Below, one piece after another: positions 7,986-16,388 of a stretch of DNA of 32,052 bases. The stretch covers positions 1 through 32,052 of the forward strand of contig JARBUO010000031.1 in the NCBI GenBank assembly GCA_029239605.1, in the 5' to 3' direction. The first letter of the stretch is position 1, and the number at the start of each line of letters is the position of its first letter. This stretch comes from Bacillota bacterium (GTDB lineage: Bacteria > Bacillota > Clostridia > Peptostreptococcales > Anaerovoracaceae). The notes under the pieces are model-generated. The model was given only the letters and a program-made list of their open reading frames with translations, was not told the DNA's origin and did not search any database. Position numbers and translations under genes: made by a program.

Positions 7986-9389
7986 TTAAAATACCAATTT
8001 ATCTTCAATATATTTCTTAACTTCTGAGATAGGTATTCTTATCTGTTCCATTGTATCACGATCACGGATTGTTACACTCTTATCAGTTTCGGTATCGAAA
8101 TCGACGGTTATACAGAATGGAGTGCCGATTTCATCTTCTCTTCGATATCTCTTTCCGATGCTTCCGGGTACGTCATAATCAACCATGAAATATTTAGATA
8201 ATTCTTCGTGAAGCGCTTCTGCCTGTTCACACTGCTTCTTCGTTAACGGAAGAACTGCGGCTTTAAAGGGTGCTAATGCCGGATGAAAACGCATTACCGT
8301 TCTCACGTCTTCCTTGCCGTTTGCATCGGTCAGAACTTCTTCGTCGTAAGCATCGACCAGAAATGCCAGTGTCACTCTGTCGGCTCCGAGAGAAGGTTCG
8401 ATACAATACGGCACATACTTTTCATTCGTTTCGGGATCCTGATAAGACATATCCTGTCCGGAATGCTCAATATGCTGTTTTAAATCGAAATCAGTACGGT
8501 CTGCAATGCCCCACAGTTCACCCCAGCCAAAGGGGAATTTAAATTCGATGTCTGTAGTGGCATTGCTGTAATGGGAAAGCTCTTCCTGATCGTGATCTCT
8601 CAGTTTGATGTTTTCTTCTTTAAGTCCAAGAGTCTTTAACCAATTTACGCAGTACTCTTTCCAATAAGCAAACCATTCCAAATCTGTTCCCGGTCTGCAG
8701 AAGAACTCAAGCTCCATCTGCTCAAATTCACGGGTTCGGAAGGTAAAATTACCCGGTGTGATCTCATTTCTAAAGGATTTACCAATCTGGGCGATACCAA
8801 AAGGCATTTTCTTTCTTGCTGTTCTCTGAACATTTTTGAAATTAACGAAAATTCCCTGTGCTGTTTCAGGTCTCAGGTAAATCTCCGCTTTAGAATCCTC
8901 TGTTACGCCCTGGAAGGTTTTAAACATCAGATTGAACTGCCTGATTGAGGTATAATCACTCTTGCCACATTCTGGACAAGGGATTGCTTTTTCCTTAACA
9001 TACGCTTCAAGCTTGTCATTGGACCAGCCGTCTACGGTAACCGTCATCTGATCGTTATCCTTAATATAATCTTCAATCAACTTGTCTGCTCTGAAACGGG
9101 ACTGACAGCTCTTACAGTCGATGAGCGGATCCGCAAAGCCTCCTACATGTCCTGAGGCCACCCATGCCTTTGGATTCATAAGAATCGCGGCATCAAGCCC
9201 GACATTGTATTTGGATTCCTGGACGAATTTCTTCCACCAGGCCTTCTTTACGTTATTCTTCAGTTCCACTCCAACCGGACCGTAATCCCATGTGTTAGCC
9301 AATCCGCCGTAAATTTCCGAGCCTGGGAAAACAAATCCTCTTGATTTCGCCAGCGCGGTAATCTTGTCCATTGAAAATTCCTTGCTCAT
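7986..9389 (-). CDS. glyS: Glycyl-tRNA synthetase, single-chain dimeric type
   Basis: A 467-residue class II synthetase that charges tRNA-Gly, of the alpha2 eukaryote-like type (often named GlyQS) rather than the two-subunit GlyQ/GlyS type. The N-terminus has the family start [22 protein letters not shown] and [17 protein letters not shown]. Class II features include [39 protein letters not shown] and [10 protein letters not shown]. An insert carries CPECGKSDY and an earlier CKSCQSRF, a likely zinc site. The C-terminal anticodon-binding domain begins at [14 protein letters not shown]. The 87-base upstream gap is too short for a T-box leader, so amino acid control is not seen here. Confidence 0.96.
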   Translation of the reverse strand: MSKEFSMDKITALAKSRGFVFPGSEIYGGLANTWDYGPVGVELKNNVKKAWWKKFVQESKYNVGLDAAILMNPKAWVASGHVGGFADPLIDCKSCQSRFRADKLIEDYIKDNDQMTVTVDGWSNDKLEAYVKEKAIPCPECGKSDYTSIRQFNLMFKTFQGVTEDSKAEIYLRPETAQGIFVNFKNVQRTARKKMPFGIAQIGKSFRNEITPGNFTFRTREFEQMELEFFCRPGTDLEWFAYWKEYCVNWLKTLGLKEENIKLRDHDQEELSHYSNATTDIEFKFPFGWGELWGIADRTDFDLKQHIEHSGQDMSYQDPETNEKYVPYCIEPSLGADRVTLAFLVDAYDEEVLTDANGKEDVRTVMRFHPALAPFKAAVLPLTKKQCEQAEALHEELSKYFMVDYDVPGSIGKRYRREDEIGTPFCITVDFDTETDKSVTIRDRDTMEQIRIPISEVKKYIEDKLVF

Positions 9390-9476
9390 AAATACCTACC
9401 ATTTCTACGTTTTGTGTCTTATATTACACCGGCAGCAACCTAATAAAATACCTTTTAAGATACTGCCGTATGTTTT

Positions 9477-10085
9477 CTATTTGTCCTCTTCCGGCTCTCC
9501 GCAGGTGCAGCTGTCGTCACACTCTTCTTCACTGCCGCATGTGCAACCCGAGTTGTCGCTCTTCTTTGCCTTATTGATGGCATCTGAGGTCTTTGCCTTG
9601 ACAGATGCGAACACATCAGCACTTTTCGTCTTCACTTCGTCTACGACAACGGAACCTTTTTCTACAACGTCATCAAAGGTATCGGTAGCCATTTCACTAA
9701 TATCAATGATTTCACCGTCATCCTTTACCAGCTCGATGGCGCACTTTGTTCCAAATGCGGCAATGACGCCGGCAACAGCTGCCCATGGAGCCAAAACAGT
9801 GCCAACGATACCAACGTTAACCGGAAGGTTCATGATGACCTCATCATTTTTCTTCACGATGATTTTAGCAACGTTCCCCTTCTTAATTGCTTCCTTCACC
9901 TTGTCAACGATGTGAGAACTTTGCTCTGCAAATTTGTTCTTGCTTTTGATGTCTATTGATTCTTCGATGTCGATGATTGCATCCACTACGCTTCCGTCTG
10001 CTGCCTCCAGAGCTTCTTTTGCCTCCTTATAGCTAACGCCGGTACGGTCTTTGACCAGTTCAATCTTTTCTAATGTAATCTCCAT
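9477..10085 (-). CDS. DUF4342 protein with N-terminal UBA-like domain and Cys-rich tail
   Basis: A 202-residue protein in three parts. Residues about 1-40 (EKIELVKDRTGVSYKEAKEA and onward) look like a UBA/TS-N-like helical domain, as in elongation factor Ts and NAC. The middle (about 60-140) matches DUF4342: KKGNVAKIIVKKNDEVIMNL, a hydrophobic hairpin (VGIVGTVLAPWAAVAGVIAA) and a short CAIELV strand. The tail has CTCG-(5)-C-(3)-C-TCG, six cysteines among acidic residues, suggesting a bound metal. Function is unknown. The ATG at 10085 is preferred to one 15 bases upstream, because GGAGGT sits 7 bases before it and would otherwise lie inside the reading frame. recO ends 16 bases upstream. Confidence 0.8.
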   Translation of the reverse strand: MEITLEKIELVKDRTGVSYKEAKEALEAADGSVVDAIIDIEESIDIKSKNKFAEQSSHIVDKVKEAIKKGNVAKIIVKKNDEVIMNLPVNVGIVGTVLAPWAAVAGVIAAFGTKCAIELVKDDGEIIDISEMATDTFDDVVEKGSVVVDEVKTKSADVFASVKAKTSDAINKAKKSDNSGCTCGSEEECDDSCTCGEPEEDK

Positions 10086-10101
10086 AATCTTTACCTCCAT
10101 T

Positions 10102-10854
10102 TTAAATATTTAAAAAGCTTTCGCTCTTCAACTCGCCAATATCAAGATGATATGCAAGATAGCTTCTGATTATTCTGCCCAGTTGTTTCTGAATTTCATC
10201 ATCAAGGGCCAAATTTTCGAAGCTTTTCAACGGGTTATCCAAAATGTATCGCAATATATTTACTATACCAAAATTTACTGTATAAATCAATGTATCATTC
10301 GCAATATCATGAATATTTGACCGACAGCGGCAGCAGACGATCCCTCCCTCTTTTATACTAAAGAAAGCAGGTTCTTCTTTTCCGCCGCAAAGGACACAGT
10401 TTCTTACCTGAGGCATGCTTCCCGTCTCCTGCAGCAGCTTGATTTGATATGCCAAGATCAAGCTTGGATACTTCTTATTTCTTTTTTCCATAATATCAAA
10501 AAAGTCCAGAATCATTCGAAAGATGCCCGGAGCCGGTTCCTCTTCCTGAAGAAGTTTTTCCGTCAATTCCAGCACATAAGAGCTGTGCATGTATTTGTCA
10601 ACATCTTCTCCGATACGATAATAGCTTTTTATGACTTCTGCACTGTTGATATGATAGCTATCGCGGTTTTTATAAAGCTCATACCTACCATAGGTAAAAG
10701 GACGCATGGCTAACGAAGACTTGCTCTTCCCTTTTTCACTGATGTTGGCACCGGCACTGATCTTGCCGAATTTCTGAGAAAACAAAAGAACCATCCTTCT
10801 CCCGTTGACGGTCTTGACCTGCTTAAAAATGATTCCTTCCGTATCCGTAAACAT
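10102..10854 (-). CDS. recO: DNA repair protein RecO
   Basis: A 250-residue RecO, which with RecR loads RecA on SSB-coated single strands during gap repair. The N-terminal OB fold is MFTDTEGIIFKQVKTVNGRR followed by LLFSQKFGKISAGA and the basic patch KGKSKSSLAMRPF. The helical C-terminal part contains a zinc-finger-like CVLCGG and CCRCRS pair (about residues 156-181), as in Gram-positive RecO. Length is normal. The ribosome binding site is weak (AAAGGG). The era-recO-glyQS order is conserved in Firmicutes, but here a broken gene separates era from recO. Confidence 0.93.
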   Translation of the reverse strand: MFTDTEGIIFKQVKTVNGRRMVLLFSQKFGKISAGANISEKGKSKSSLAMRPFTYGRYELYKNRDSYHINSAEVIKSYYRIGEDVDKYMHSSYVLELTEKLLQEEEPAPGIFRMILDFFDIMEKRNKKYPSLILAYQIKLLQETGSMPQVRNCVLCGGKEEPAFFSIKEGGIVCCRCRSNIHDIANDTLIYTVNFGIVNILRYILDNPLKSFENLALDDEIQKQLGRIIRSYLAYHLDIGELKSESFLNI

Positions 10855-10957
10855 TCTGAGCCCTTTTCTTTCTTATTTTTTGATGCTTCTATGATTCTTT
10901 AAATGCATCAATATTGATGGTTCATTTGGTCCTTGTTGTTAAATTCGTTTCAATGAT

Positions 10958-11342
10958 TTAATGCTTCGTATTAGTGTTTATGGTCCTTGTGGCAGCATTC
11001 CATGCAGCATCTGCATCGAAGCTTTCTTTTCTGGCCTTTTTATTAAGCCACCGCCATCAGATCGTCTTTTGTGTAATTTACAAACAATGCATATCCTTTA
11101 TTAAAGGCGGAAAGCATTTTTATTTTGTAATCTGCTGGAATGACTTCTGCACCATATTGATTCAGCATCACACGGTATTGCTCCGTACTGCCGTCGGGCC
11201 ATGACGCAGGAAACAACCCGTCCTTCATGGATTCGCCTGAGGTAAGTCCATACTGCCAGAGGTAAGCGGTTTGAGGGATTCAAAAAGAGAATCCCAGCCA
11301 GAACAGCGACGTGTATAGAATCGGTTTAATACCCCTTTTCAT
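10958..11342 (-). pseudogene. Broken small exported-protein gene between era and recO
   Basis: A gene of about 127 codons can be rebuilt from three pieces. It starts at ATG 11342 with GGGAG upstream and a signal-like MKRGIKPILYTSLFWLGFSF. It meets an in-frame TGA at 11280-11282, then continues in the same frame for 78 codons (IPQTAYLWQYGLTSGES to YTKDDLMAVA). It stops at TAA 11043-11045, and a single extra base (11045) restores a frame of 28 more codons (NKKARKESFDADAAWNAATR...) to TAA at 10958. The total, 385 bases, is three times 128 plus one, as expected for a one-base insertion. The family is not recognised. The pieces look protein-like in composition, and the position between two conserved genes suggests a recent loss of a dispensable gene. 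Confidence 0.6.
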
Positions 11343-11442
11343 TTTTTGATTCTCCCTTAATTCCATCAGAAAGCACAGGATTTTTAAAGGCATTCCTCTA
11401 AATCCCTTCATAGAATCAGCGCTTCCTTTTCAACCCTGGCAG

Positions 11443-12342
11443 TTATTGTTCTTTTTTGTATCCAAAGCTGTTCAGCGCAAAGTCGCTGTCTCTCCAGTTC
11501 TCTTTTACCTTAACCCAAAGTTCAAGAAAGACCTTGGTGCCAAGTAGACCTTCAATTTCAAGACGGGCACTTTTACCGATGCCTTTCAGCTTCTTGCCTT
11601 CTTTCCCAATAATGATCCCCTTGTGGGACTTTCTCTCACAATAGATCACCGCACCGATTCTGGTGATGCTCGGCTCTTCCTTGTAGCTTTCAAGTTCTAC
11701 TGCAACACCGTGGGGCACTTCCTCATCCAGATACAGCAAAACCTTTTCCCTGATAATTTCACTAACGATAAAGCGCTCAGGATGATCCGTAACCATATCT
11801 TCCGGAAAGTACATGGGGCCATTCTCCAGGCGGCTTTCCAGCTTTGTAAGAAGTATGTCCACATTTTTTCCGGATAAAGCGGATACTCCAATAATCTCAG
11901 CAAAGACATTAAGTTCGCGATACTCTTCATAAATCTTTCGATACTTCTCGGGATCTAACTTATCGATTTTGTTGATAATCAGGAATACCGGTGTTTCAAT
12001 GTCCTTTAAGAGATCCAAAATGTATTTATCTCCCGGACCTGCTGAGAGCTCATCGTCAACTAAAAACAGGACAACCTCAACCTCTTTAAAGGTATTGACG
12101 GCCATATCAGTCATGTAGCTGCCCAGTTTATTTCTGGGCTTATGAATGCCGGGGGTGTCGATAAAAATCATCTGGCAATCATCGTCGCCACCGTTTCTCT
12201 TGGTGTATATTCCGCGGATGCTGTTCCTTGTTGTCTGAGGCTTGTCTGTTGTGATTGCGATCTTCTCACCGAGAATCGCATTTAAAAGTGTAGATTTTCC
12301 AACATTGGGCCTTCCAATAATACCTATAAATCCGGATTTCAT
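11443..12342 (-). CDS. era: GTPase Era
   Basis: A 299-residue Era, an essential GTPase that binds 16S rRNA near its 3' end and helps assemble the small ribosomal subunit. The G domain shows G1 GRPNVGKST (residues 10-18), G2 around TTRNSIRG, G3 DTPGIHKPR (62-70) and G4 NKID (124-127). The C-terminal KH domain contains IIGKEGKKLKGIGKSAR followed by LELWVKVKENWR. Length is standard. The ATG is preceded by AAGGAGATAG. It lies in the usual ybeY-cdd-era neighbourhood and ybeY works on the same rRNA region. Confidence 0.97.
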   Translation of the reverse strand: MKSGFIGIIGRPNVGKSTLLNAILGEKIAITTDKPQTTRNSIRGIYTKRNGGDDDCQMIFIDTPGIHKPRNKLGSYMTDMAVNTFKEVEVVLFLVDDELSAGPGDKYILDLLKDIETPVFLIINKIDKLDPEKYRKIYEEYRELNVFAEIIGVSALSGKNVDILLTKLESRLENGPMYFPEDMVTDHPERFIVSEIIREKVLLYLDEEVPHGVAVELESYKEEPSITRIGAVIYCERKSHKGIIIGKEGKKLKGIGKSARLEIEGLLGTKVFLELWVKVKENWRDSDFALNSFGYKKEQ

Positions 12343-12392
12343 TCTATCTCCTTAATCTATGTCGTTAATATGTTTCCTTGATTCTGTTCCCT

Positions 12393-12412
12393 GAATTCCT
12401 GCATAGGAATTC
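12393..12412 (-). promoter_or_regulatory. Hairpin between cdd and era
   Basis: Perfect 8-base arms GAATTCCT and AGGAATTC enclose a 4-base loop. It lies in the 109-base cdd-era gap and lacks a T-run, so it is not a terminator. Outer bases TTCTG and CAGAA could extend the stem. A processing or mRNA-stability hairpin is plausible. Confidence 0.45.
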
Positions 12413-12451
12413 TACGCAGAACTTCCAGTAACTTGTTCTGTCCCAGTCCGT

Positions 12452-12829
12452 CTAAAGGCGGAAGCCTTCCGGCAGGATTTCTGTTATTTCAGTCACATGA
12501 AGATGATCTTCATCCTCACCAGTAATGATCTTCAAATTGTCGCCGAACTCAAACATGAATTGTCTGCAAATACCGCAGGGATATGCTTCTCCGTCAGAGG
12601 TTGCAACAGCGATTGCTTCAAATTCTCGAAATCCTTCGGAGACGGCCTTAACAAATGCGGTTCGTTCCGCACAAATAGTGGCACCAAAGGATGAATTCTC
12701 AACATTTACTCCGGTGAATACCTCTCCAGTTGATGTAAGAAGTGCGGCACCCACCTTAAACCTTGAATAAGGCGCATACGCATTTTCTGTCATTTTTTTT
12801 GCTGTACGAAATAGTTCTCGGTATTTCAT
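12452..12829 (-). CDS. cdd: Cytidine deaminase
   Basis: A 125-residue homotetrameric-type cytidine deaminase, converting cytidine and deoxycytidine to the uridine forms in pyrimidine salvage. The active site shows CAERTA, with the zinc cysteine and the catalytic glutamate, and PCGICRQ, with the other two zinc cysteines. NVENSSFGATIC and APYSRFKVGAAL are family marks. The ATG at 12829 follows AGGAGG at a spacing of 8; a longer TTG-started frame would swallow that site. It sits between ybeY and era as in many Firmicutes, but dgkA, which usually lies just upstream, is absent. Confidence 0.96.
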   Translation of the reverse strand: MKYRELFRTAKKMTENAYAPYSRFKVGAALLTSTGEVFTGVNVENSSFGATICAERTAFVKAVSEGFREFEAIAVATSDGEAYPCGICRQFMFEFGDNLKIITGEDEDHLHVTEITEILPEGFRL

Positions 12830-12882
12830 AATGAGTTCCTCCTCCATCAATGGCTTAAATGCTTGACCGGCAGGCAGTCGCC

Positions 12883-13335
12883 TTATCGCATCAGCCCGAT
12901 TAAATTCATGATTTTCTCTTCCTGCGCTCTCATCTCAGCCTTATCTTCCTCCTCAATATGGTCATAGCCCAAGAGGTGGAAAACGCTATGGACAAAAAGG
13001 TATACGAGCTCGCGTTCGCCGGAATGACCAAATTCATCAGCTTGAAGCAATGCCTGTTCCGGACAGATTACCACATCGCCAAGGCAAATGACGCCTGTTT
13101 GCGTGATCTCGGAGACGGTTTCATATTGCGGAAATGAAAGCACATCTGTCACGCTGTCCTTATCGCGGTAAACCCTGTTCAGTTCGTGAATTTCTTCTGT
13201 ACTGACAAAGGTTACACTGATTTCAACACGTTCAGGATCAATTCCCTCTTCCTTCACGCAATGCTCCGCGGCCATAATCATGTGGTCGATCACTGTCTGC
13301 CCCGGCATTCTCTCATCGCTGAATATCAGATTCAT
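12883..13335 (-). CDS. ybeY: Endoribonuclease YbeY (rRNA maturation)
   Basis: A 150-residue YbeY, a metal-dependent RNase involved in 16S rRNA 3'-end maturation and ribosome quality control. The zinc signature H-x3-H-x5-H is seen in VHSVFHLLGYDHIEEEDKAE, and LNRVYRDKDSVTDVLSFPQ is the other conserved block, with GDVVICPEQA between. Its ATG overlaps the phoH stop by four bases (ATGA), so translation is coupled. Era, three genes on, acts in the same process. Confidence 0.96.
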   Translation of the reverse strand: MNLIFSDERMPGQTVIDHMIMAAEHCVKEEGIDPERVEISVTFVSTEEIHELNRVYRDKDSVTDVLSFPQYETVSEITQTGVICLGDVVICPEQALLQADEFGHSGERELVYLFVHSVFHLLGYDHIEEEDKAEMRAQEEKIMNLIGLMR

Positions 13336-14318
13336 TCCTCTCCCTCCTTCTCCGGATTTTCTTTCGCATACTTTTCATATGCTACAATAATTCTTCTGAC
13401 CAATGCATGCCGCACAACGTCTGCGTCTTTCAGGAAGCAGAAGTCAATCCCTTCCACTCGGTCCAGCACCTTGATCGCGTCTACCAGGCCTGATTTCTTC
13501 CCTCTGGGCAGATCGATCTGAGTAATATCTCCCGTAACGACTGCCTTGGATCCGAAACCAAGCCTTGTCAGAAACATCTTCATCTGTTCCTTTGTCGTAT
13601 TCTGGGCTTCATCCAATATGATGAACGAATTGTCCAGAGTTCTCCCTCTCATATATGCCAGCGGAACCACTTCGATGACCTCTTTTTCTTTTAATCGAAG
13701 GGCACTGTCTCTTCCTAAGATATCATGCAAAGCATCATAAAGTGGCCTCAAATAAGGGTCTACTTTTTCCTGCAGATCTCCCGGCAAAAATCCGAGACGT
13801 TCCCCTGCCTCTACCGCAGGTCTGGCAAGTATGATTTTCTGAACTTCTTTATTTTTAAACGCATTAATCGCCATTGCTACTGCGATATAAGTTTTTCCTG
13901 TTCCCGCAGGCCCAACGCCGAATACGATATCGTGCTTTTTGATGCTCTGAGCATAGGAGGTTTGTCCTATGGTTTTGGGTTTAATGGGCTTCCCTCTGTG
14001 GGTAAAACAGATTACATCTTTATTGATATTACTGTCTCTATAGGAGAGCCCTTTCTGATTCAAGCTGATGACGTAGTTCACTTTTTGTGCATCCAGGATT
14101 TCACCGGATTCCAGGATGCCCAGAAGCTCTACGATTACCTGTTGTGCTTTTGCCGCCTCTTTTCCCTTTAAAATGATCTCGTCTTGTCTCTGTACAATGT
14201 CAACATCATAATTGTCTTTTATAATTTTTAAATTGACGTCCAGGTTACCGAACAATTGATCGGTGTCCTGATCATGGTCAATTTTGATCTTCAGTTCCTC
14301 TATCAGTTGTGTTTCCAA
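13332..14318 (-). CDS. phoH: PhoH-like ATPase
   Basis: A 328-residue PhoH-family P-loop ATPase, related to the helicase/RNA-processing group and often adjacent to ybeY. Walker A is GPAGTGKT at about residues 136-143 and Walker B is FIILDEAQN, followed by MKMFLTRLGFGSKAVVTGD. The N-terminal part (LDVNLKIIKDNYDVDIV) resembles a small KH/RNA-binding fold. A TTG start at 14318 is supported by AAGGAG seven bases upstream. The gene overlaps the end of yqfD by 41 bases and the start of ybeY by four. In Bacillus pgpH lies between phoH and ybeY; it is missing here. Confidence 0.93.
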   Translation of the reverse strand: METQLIEELKIKIDHDQDTDQLFGNLDVNLKIIKDNYDVDIVQRQDEIILKGKEAAKAQQVIVELLGILESGEILDAQKVNYVISLNQKGLSYRDSNINKDVICFTHRGKPIKPKTIGQTSYAQSIKKHDIVFGVGPAGTGKTYIAVAMAINAFKNKEVQKIILARPAVEAGERLGFLPGDLQEKVDPYLRPLYDALHDILGRDSALRLKEKEVIEVVPLAYMRGRTLDNSFIILDEAQNTTKEQMKMFLTRLGFGSKAVVTGDITQIDLPRGKKSGLVDAIKVLDRVEGIDFCFLKDADVVRHALVRRIIVAYEKYAKENPEKEGEE

Positions 14319-15504
14319 TCACAATCTCCTTTTCCATTCCGATTTTTTCCAGAGCCTCCAGCATGATTGCTACTCCTATTATATTTTCTCCCGGTGAAAA
14401 CTTCAAACTTTTATTTAGTATTTGCACATTTTCCGGTAAGTTTTCCCTGATTGCCAGCCGAGCCTGTCGGTTTCCCTCCTTCTCGATCTCTTCCTGGCTT
14501 CTTTCCTGTTCTGTTACGATAACTTCATCGATTTTAACAATACCAAAAGAAATAGGAATGGGTCTGACCGTATGAATCAGCTTGATTTCCTCATAGACAG
14601 AGTTATCATAATGATTGAGTATATTGGCTGAGTTCAGCTTGAAACCGCCAATCTCAATACGAAAACCGACAAGGCTGTTTCCTGTCGGCGTCTTGATATC
14701 GCGGTACCGCTCCTGATAATAGTTCAGCCGGTAAGGAATCCTTGCATAAACTTCGCCTTCGGAATGAACATAGCGCTCCGTAGTGTCTACTCCAGGGGTC
14801 CCGTAAGCAGTGCTTTTTACCGGTACAATTCCTGAGATCAGTACATCGCCTGGCTTTACATACGTACCCTGAGGCGCTGCAACAACCCCTTCTCTTGCGA
14901 TGGTCTTTTCAACATAGCCTTCCTTGTCTGCAATAATATCGCAGGGCTTTGATTTATCCACCGGCTTTGGCGTAATGGTTCCTTCCGCAATGGTGACTTC
15001 TGCCAAATTTCCTATATATTTTACCCCTATCCAGGCAATATTATCAAGATCATTGTAAAGATGAAGCTTTACGGCCTTTAAATCAACACTTTTGCTGCAT
15101 CCTTCGTAAAGGCCTGCCTCTTTCAGGCTTTCTCTGATCTCACTCTCTGTAAAAGATTCATACCCCAATATTCTGATTTCAGACACAAAGGTACTCTGAT
15201 AATAAAGAATCAGAGCAAAAAGAATCAAACCAACAATGGTGCTCTTTTTCCCAAAGGCTTTTTTCGCAGCAGGTTTGTAGCCCCTCTCTCTAAGGATTGT
15301 AATCCGATATTTATTTTTCGCTGTTTTGAGGAAGGTTTGGTAGTCCCATTCCATCAGTGTCAGGATCATTTCAATGTCACTTAGGATATGGATGTCCTTA
15401 AGCGGGATATCTTTGCGCATGCACTCGGTAATCAGTTTCTGCTGCTCAAAACCCTCAACTTTAATTGTTACCGAATGTTCAAGAAAACTTCCTCTATTTT
15501 TCAT
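14278..15504 (-). CDS. yqfD: Sporulation protein YqfD
   Basis: A 408-residue YqfD-family membrane protein, needed for efficient sporulation in Bacillus and made in the mother cell there. A cytoplasmic N-terminal part (about 1-85) is followed by one membrane helix (about 89-106, IVGLILFALILYYQ). A long extracytoplasmic part begins FVSEIRILGYESFTESEIRE, a POTRA-like segment, and contains CDIIADKEGYVEKTIAREG and PGDVLISGIVPVKST. The start at 15504 is chosen because AAGGGTG lies at a suitable distance; two closer-in and further-out codons (15510, 15537) are possible. It overlaps the yqfC stop by 11 bases. Confidence 0.92.
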   Translation of the reverse strand: MKNRGSFLEHSVTIKVEGFEQQKLITECMRKDIPLKDIHILSDIEMILTLMEWDYQTFLKTAKNKYRITILRERGYKPAAKKAFGKKSTIVGLILFALILYYQSTFVSEIRILGYESFTESEIRESLKEAGLYEGCSKSVDLKAVKLHLYNDLDNIAWIGVKYIGNLAEVTIAEGTITPKPVDKSKPCDIIADKEGYVEKTIAREGVVAAPQGTYVKPGDVLISGIVPVKSTAYGTPGVDTTERYVHSEGEVYARIPYRLNYYQERYRDIKTPTGNSLVGFRIEIGGFKLNSANILNHYDNSVYEEIKLIHTVRPIPISFGIVKIDEVIVTEQERSQEEIEKEGNRQARLAIRENLPENVQILNKSLKFSPGENIIGVAIMLEALEKIGMEKEIVIGNTTDRGTEDQN

Positions 15505-15763
15505 CAGCATCACCCTTTTTTCCAGAGTAGAATTCAACAGACCGGATATTACCCGTTACGAGGACCCGTTCTTCCTCAATGAGTTTTATGCGCAGATCAT
15601 CACCGCTGACAGCACTGAATCTGCTGCCATGATCTACGACAATGCTGCTGTCCGTTATGTAAACAATCTTTTTGACATTGTCTAAGATGCCTGTATTTCC
15701 GCTGACAAGCAGTCTGGGCATTTTGATACTGAAATCATATAACAATTCGTCCTTGACGTTCAT
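15494..15763 (-). CDS. yqfC: Sporulation protein YqfC
   Basis: An 89-residue YqfC-family protein, a small sporulation-associated protein of unknown biochemistry that is nearly always paired with yqfD. Typical stretches are PRLLVSGNTGILDNVKKIVYITDSS and DDLRIKLIEEERVLVTGNIRSVEF. The ATG at 15763 with GGAGG five bases upstream gives the usual family length. A 30-codon upstream extension would include that site and a GC-rich, arginine-rich stretch not seen in the family, so it is rejected. I could not find a convincing sigma-E promoter upstream. Confidence 0.9.
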   Translation of the reverse strand: MNVKDELLYDFSIKMPRLLVSGNTGILDNVKKIVYITDSSIVVDHGSRFSAVSGDDLRIKLIEEERVLVTGNIRSVEFYSGKKGDADEK

Positions 15764-15868
15764 AAAAACCTCCATGAGAAAGGTGCGGCGGCGCTCTCCT
15801 TCGCGTTCGCAGTTTTCTGCAGCTTGATTACACCACACCGCCTTACTGTACAATTTTATGTTTCAAGG

Positions 15869-15901
15869 CATAAAAAATAACCTGGTTGTAACAACCAGGT
15901 T
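15869..15901 (-). terminator. Terminator of rpsU-yqeY
   Basis: Perfect 11-base arms AACCTGGTTGT and ACAACCAGGTT around a single central base are followed on the minus strand by ATTTTTTATG. It separates the rpsU-yqeY unit from yqfC. Confidence 0.92.
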
Positions 15902-15926
15902 TATTTTCTTGTTATATCTATGTTCC

Positions 15927-16370
15927 TTAGAGCAGACCTTCGATGATCTTGCGCACGACACCGCCGTCCGCAACACCTTTTACCTTTGGCATTACTGCTC
16001 CGATCAGCTTACCCATATTCTGCTTTCCGCCCTCGATGCCGAGTTCGGCCGCAGTGGCTTTTACGATTTCCGTAAGTTCCGCTTCGGTCAGCTGTTTTGG
16101 AAGATATTCCATCAGGATTTCAATTTCTTTGTTATAGGCTTCCACTAGGTCCGTTCTACCTGCTTTTTCAAAATCAGAGAGGGCATCTTTCCGCATTTTT
16201 ACCTGTTTGGTCAGGATTGCTAAAATTCCCTGATCATCCAGTTCTTCTCTATTATCTACTTCGTACTGCTTTACAGCTGCACGAGCTAAATTAACTGTGT
16301 TTTTTTTGACTTCATCTTTGGCCTTCATAGCCTCCTTGAAGTCATTTAGTAATCTGTCTTTTAAAGACAT
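15927..16370 (-). CDS. yqeY: GatB/YqeY domain-containing protein
   Basis: A 147-residue YqeY, homologous to the C-terminal tRNA-binding helical domain of the GatB amidotransferase subunit. Seen are the LKDRLLNDFKEAMKAKDEVKKNTV start, the KQVKMRKDALSDFEKAGRTDL helix pair and the C-terminal GGKQNMGKLIGAVMPKVKG with GGVVRKIIEGLL. The molecular role of stand-alone YqeY is unsettled; tRNA-related function is inferred from homology. It begins 18 bases after rpsU and shares its promoter and terminator. The rpsU-yqeY pairing is conserved across Firmicutes. Confidence 0.95.
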   Translation of the reverse strand: MSLKDRLLNDFKEAMKAKDEVKKNTVNLARAAVKQYEVDNREELDDQGILAILTKQVKMRKDALSDFEKAGRTDLVEAYNKEIEILMEYLPKQLTEAELTEIVKATAAELGIEGGKQNMGKLIGAVMPKVKGVADGGVVRKIIEGLL

Positions 16371-16388
16371 ATAACTTGCACCTTCTTT

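Noticed and set aside
9390-9476. T-box leader for glyQS
   Set aside because: The gap is only 87 bases and lacks the AGGGTGGNACCGCG-type core. A short CGGCAG/CTGCCG inverted repeat is present but has no T-run.
9364-9915. 183-codon plus-strand frame over the DUF4342 gene
   Set aside because: Antisense shadow; Ser/Thr-rich translation arises from the acidic and Lys codons of the real gene.
11280-11282. TGA in the small exported-protein frame read as selenocysteine
   Set aside because: No SECIS-like hairpin directly follows the TGA, the position is at the end of a signal-like segment, and a second disruption (frameshift) lies downstream, so decay is simpler.
15764-15853. N-terminal extension of yqfC
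   Set aside because: It would place the good GGAGG site inside the coding region and add a stretch not typical of the family.
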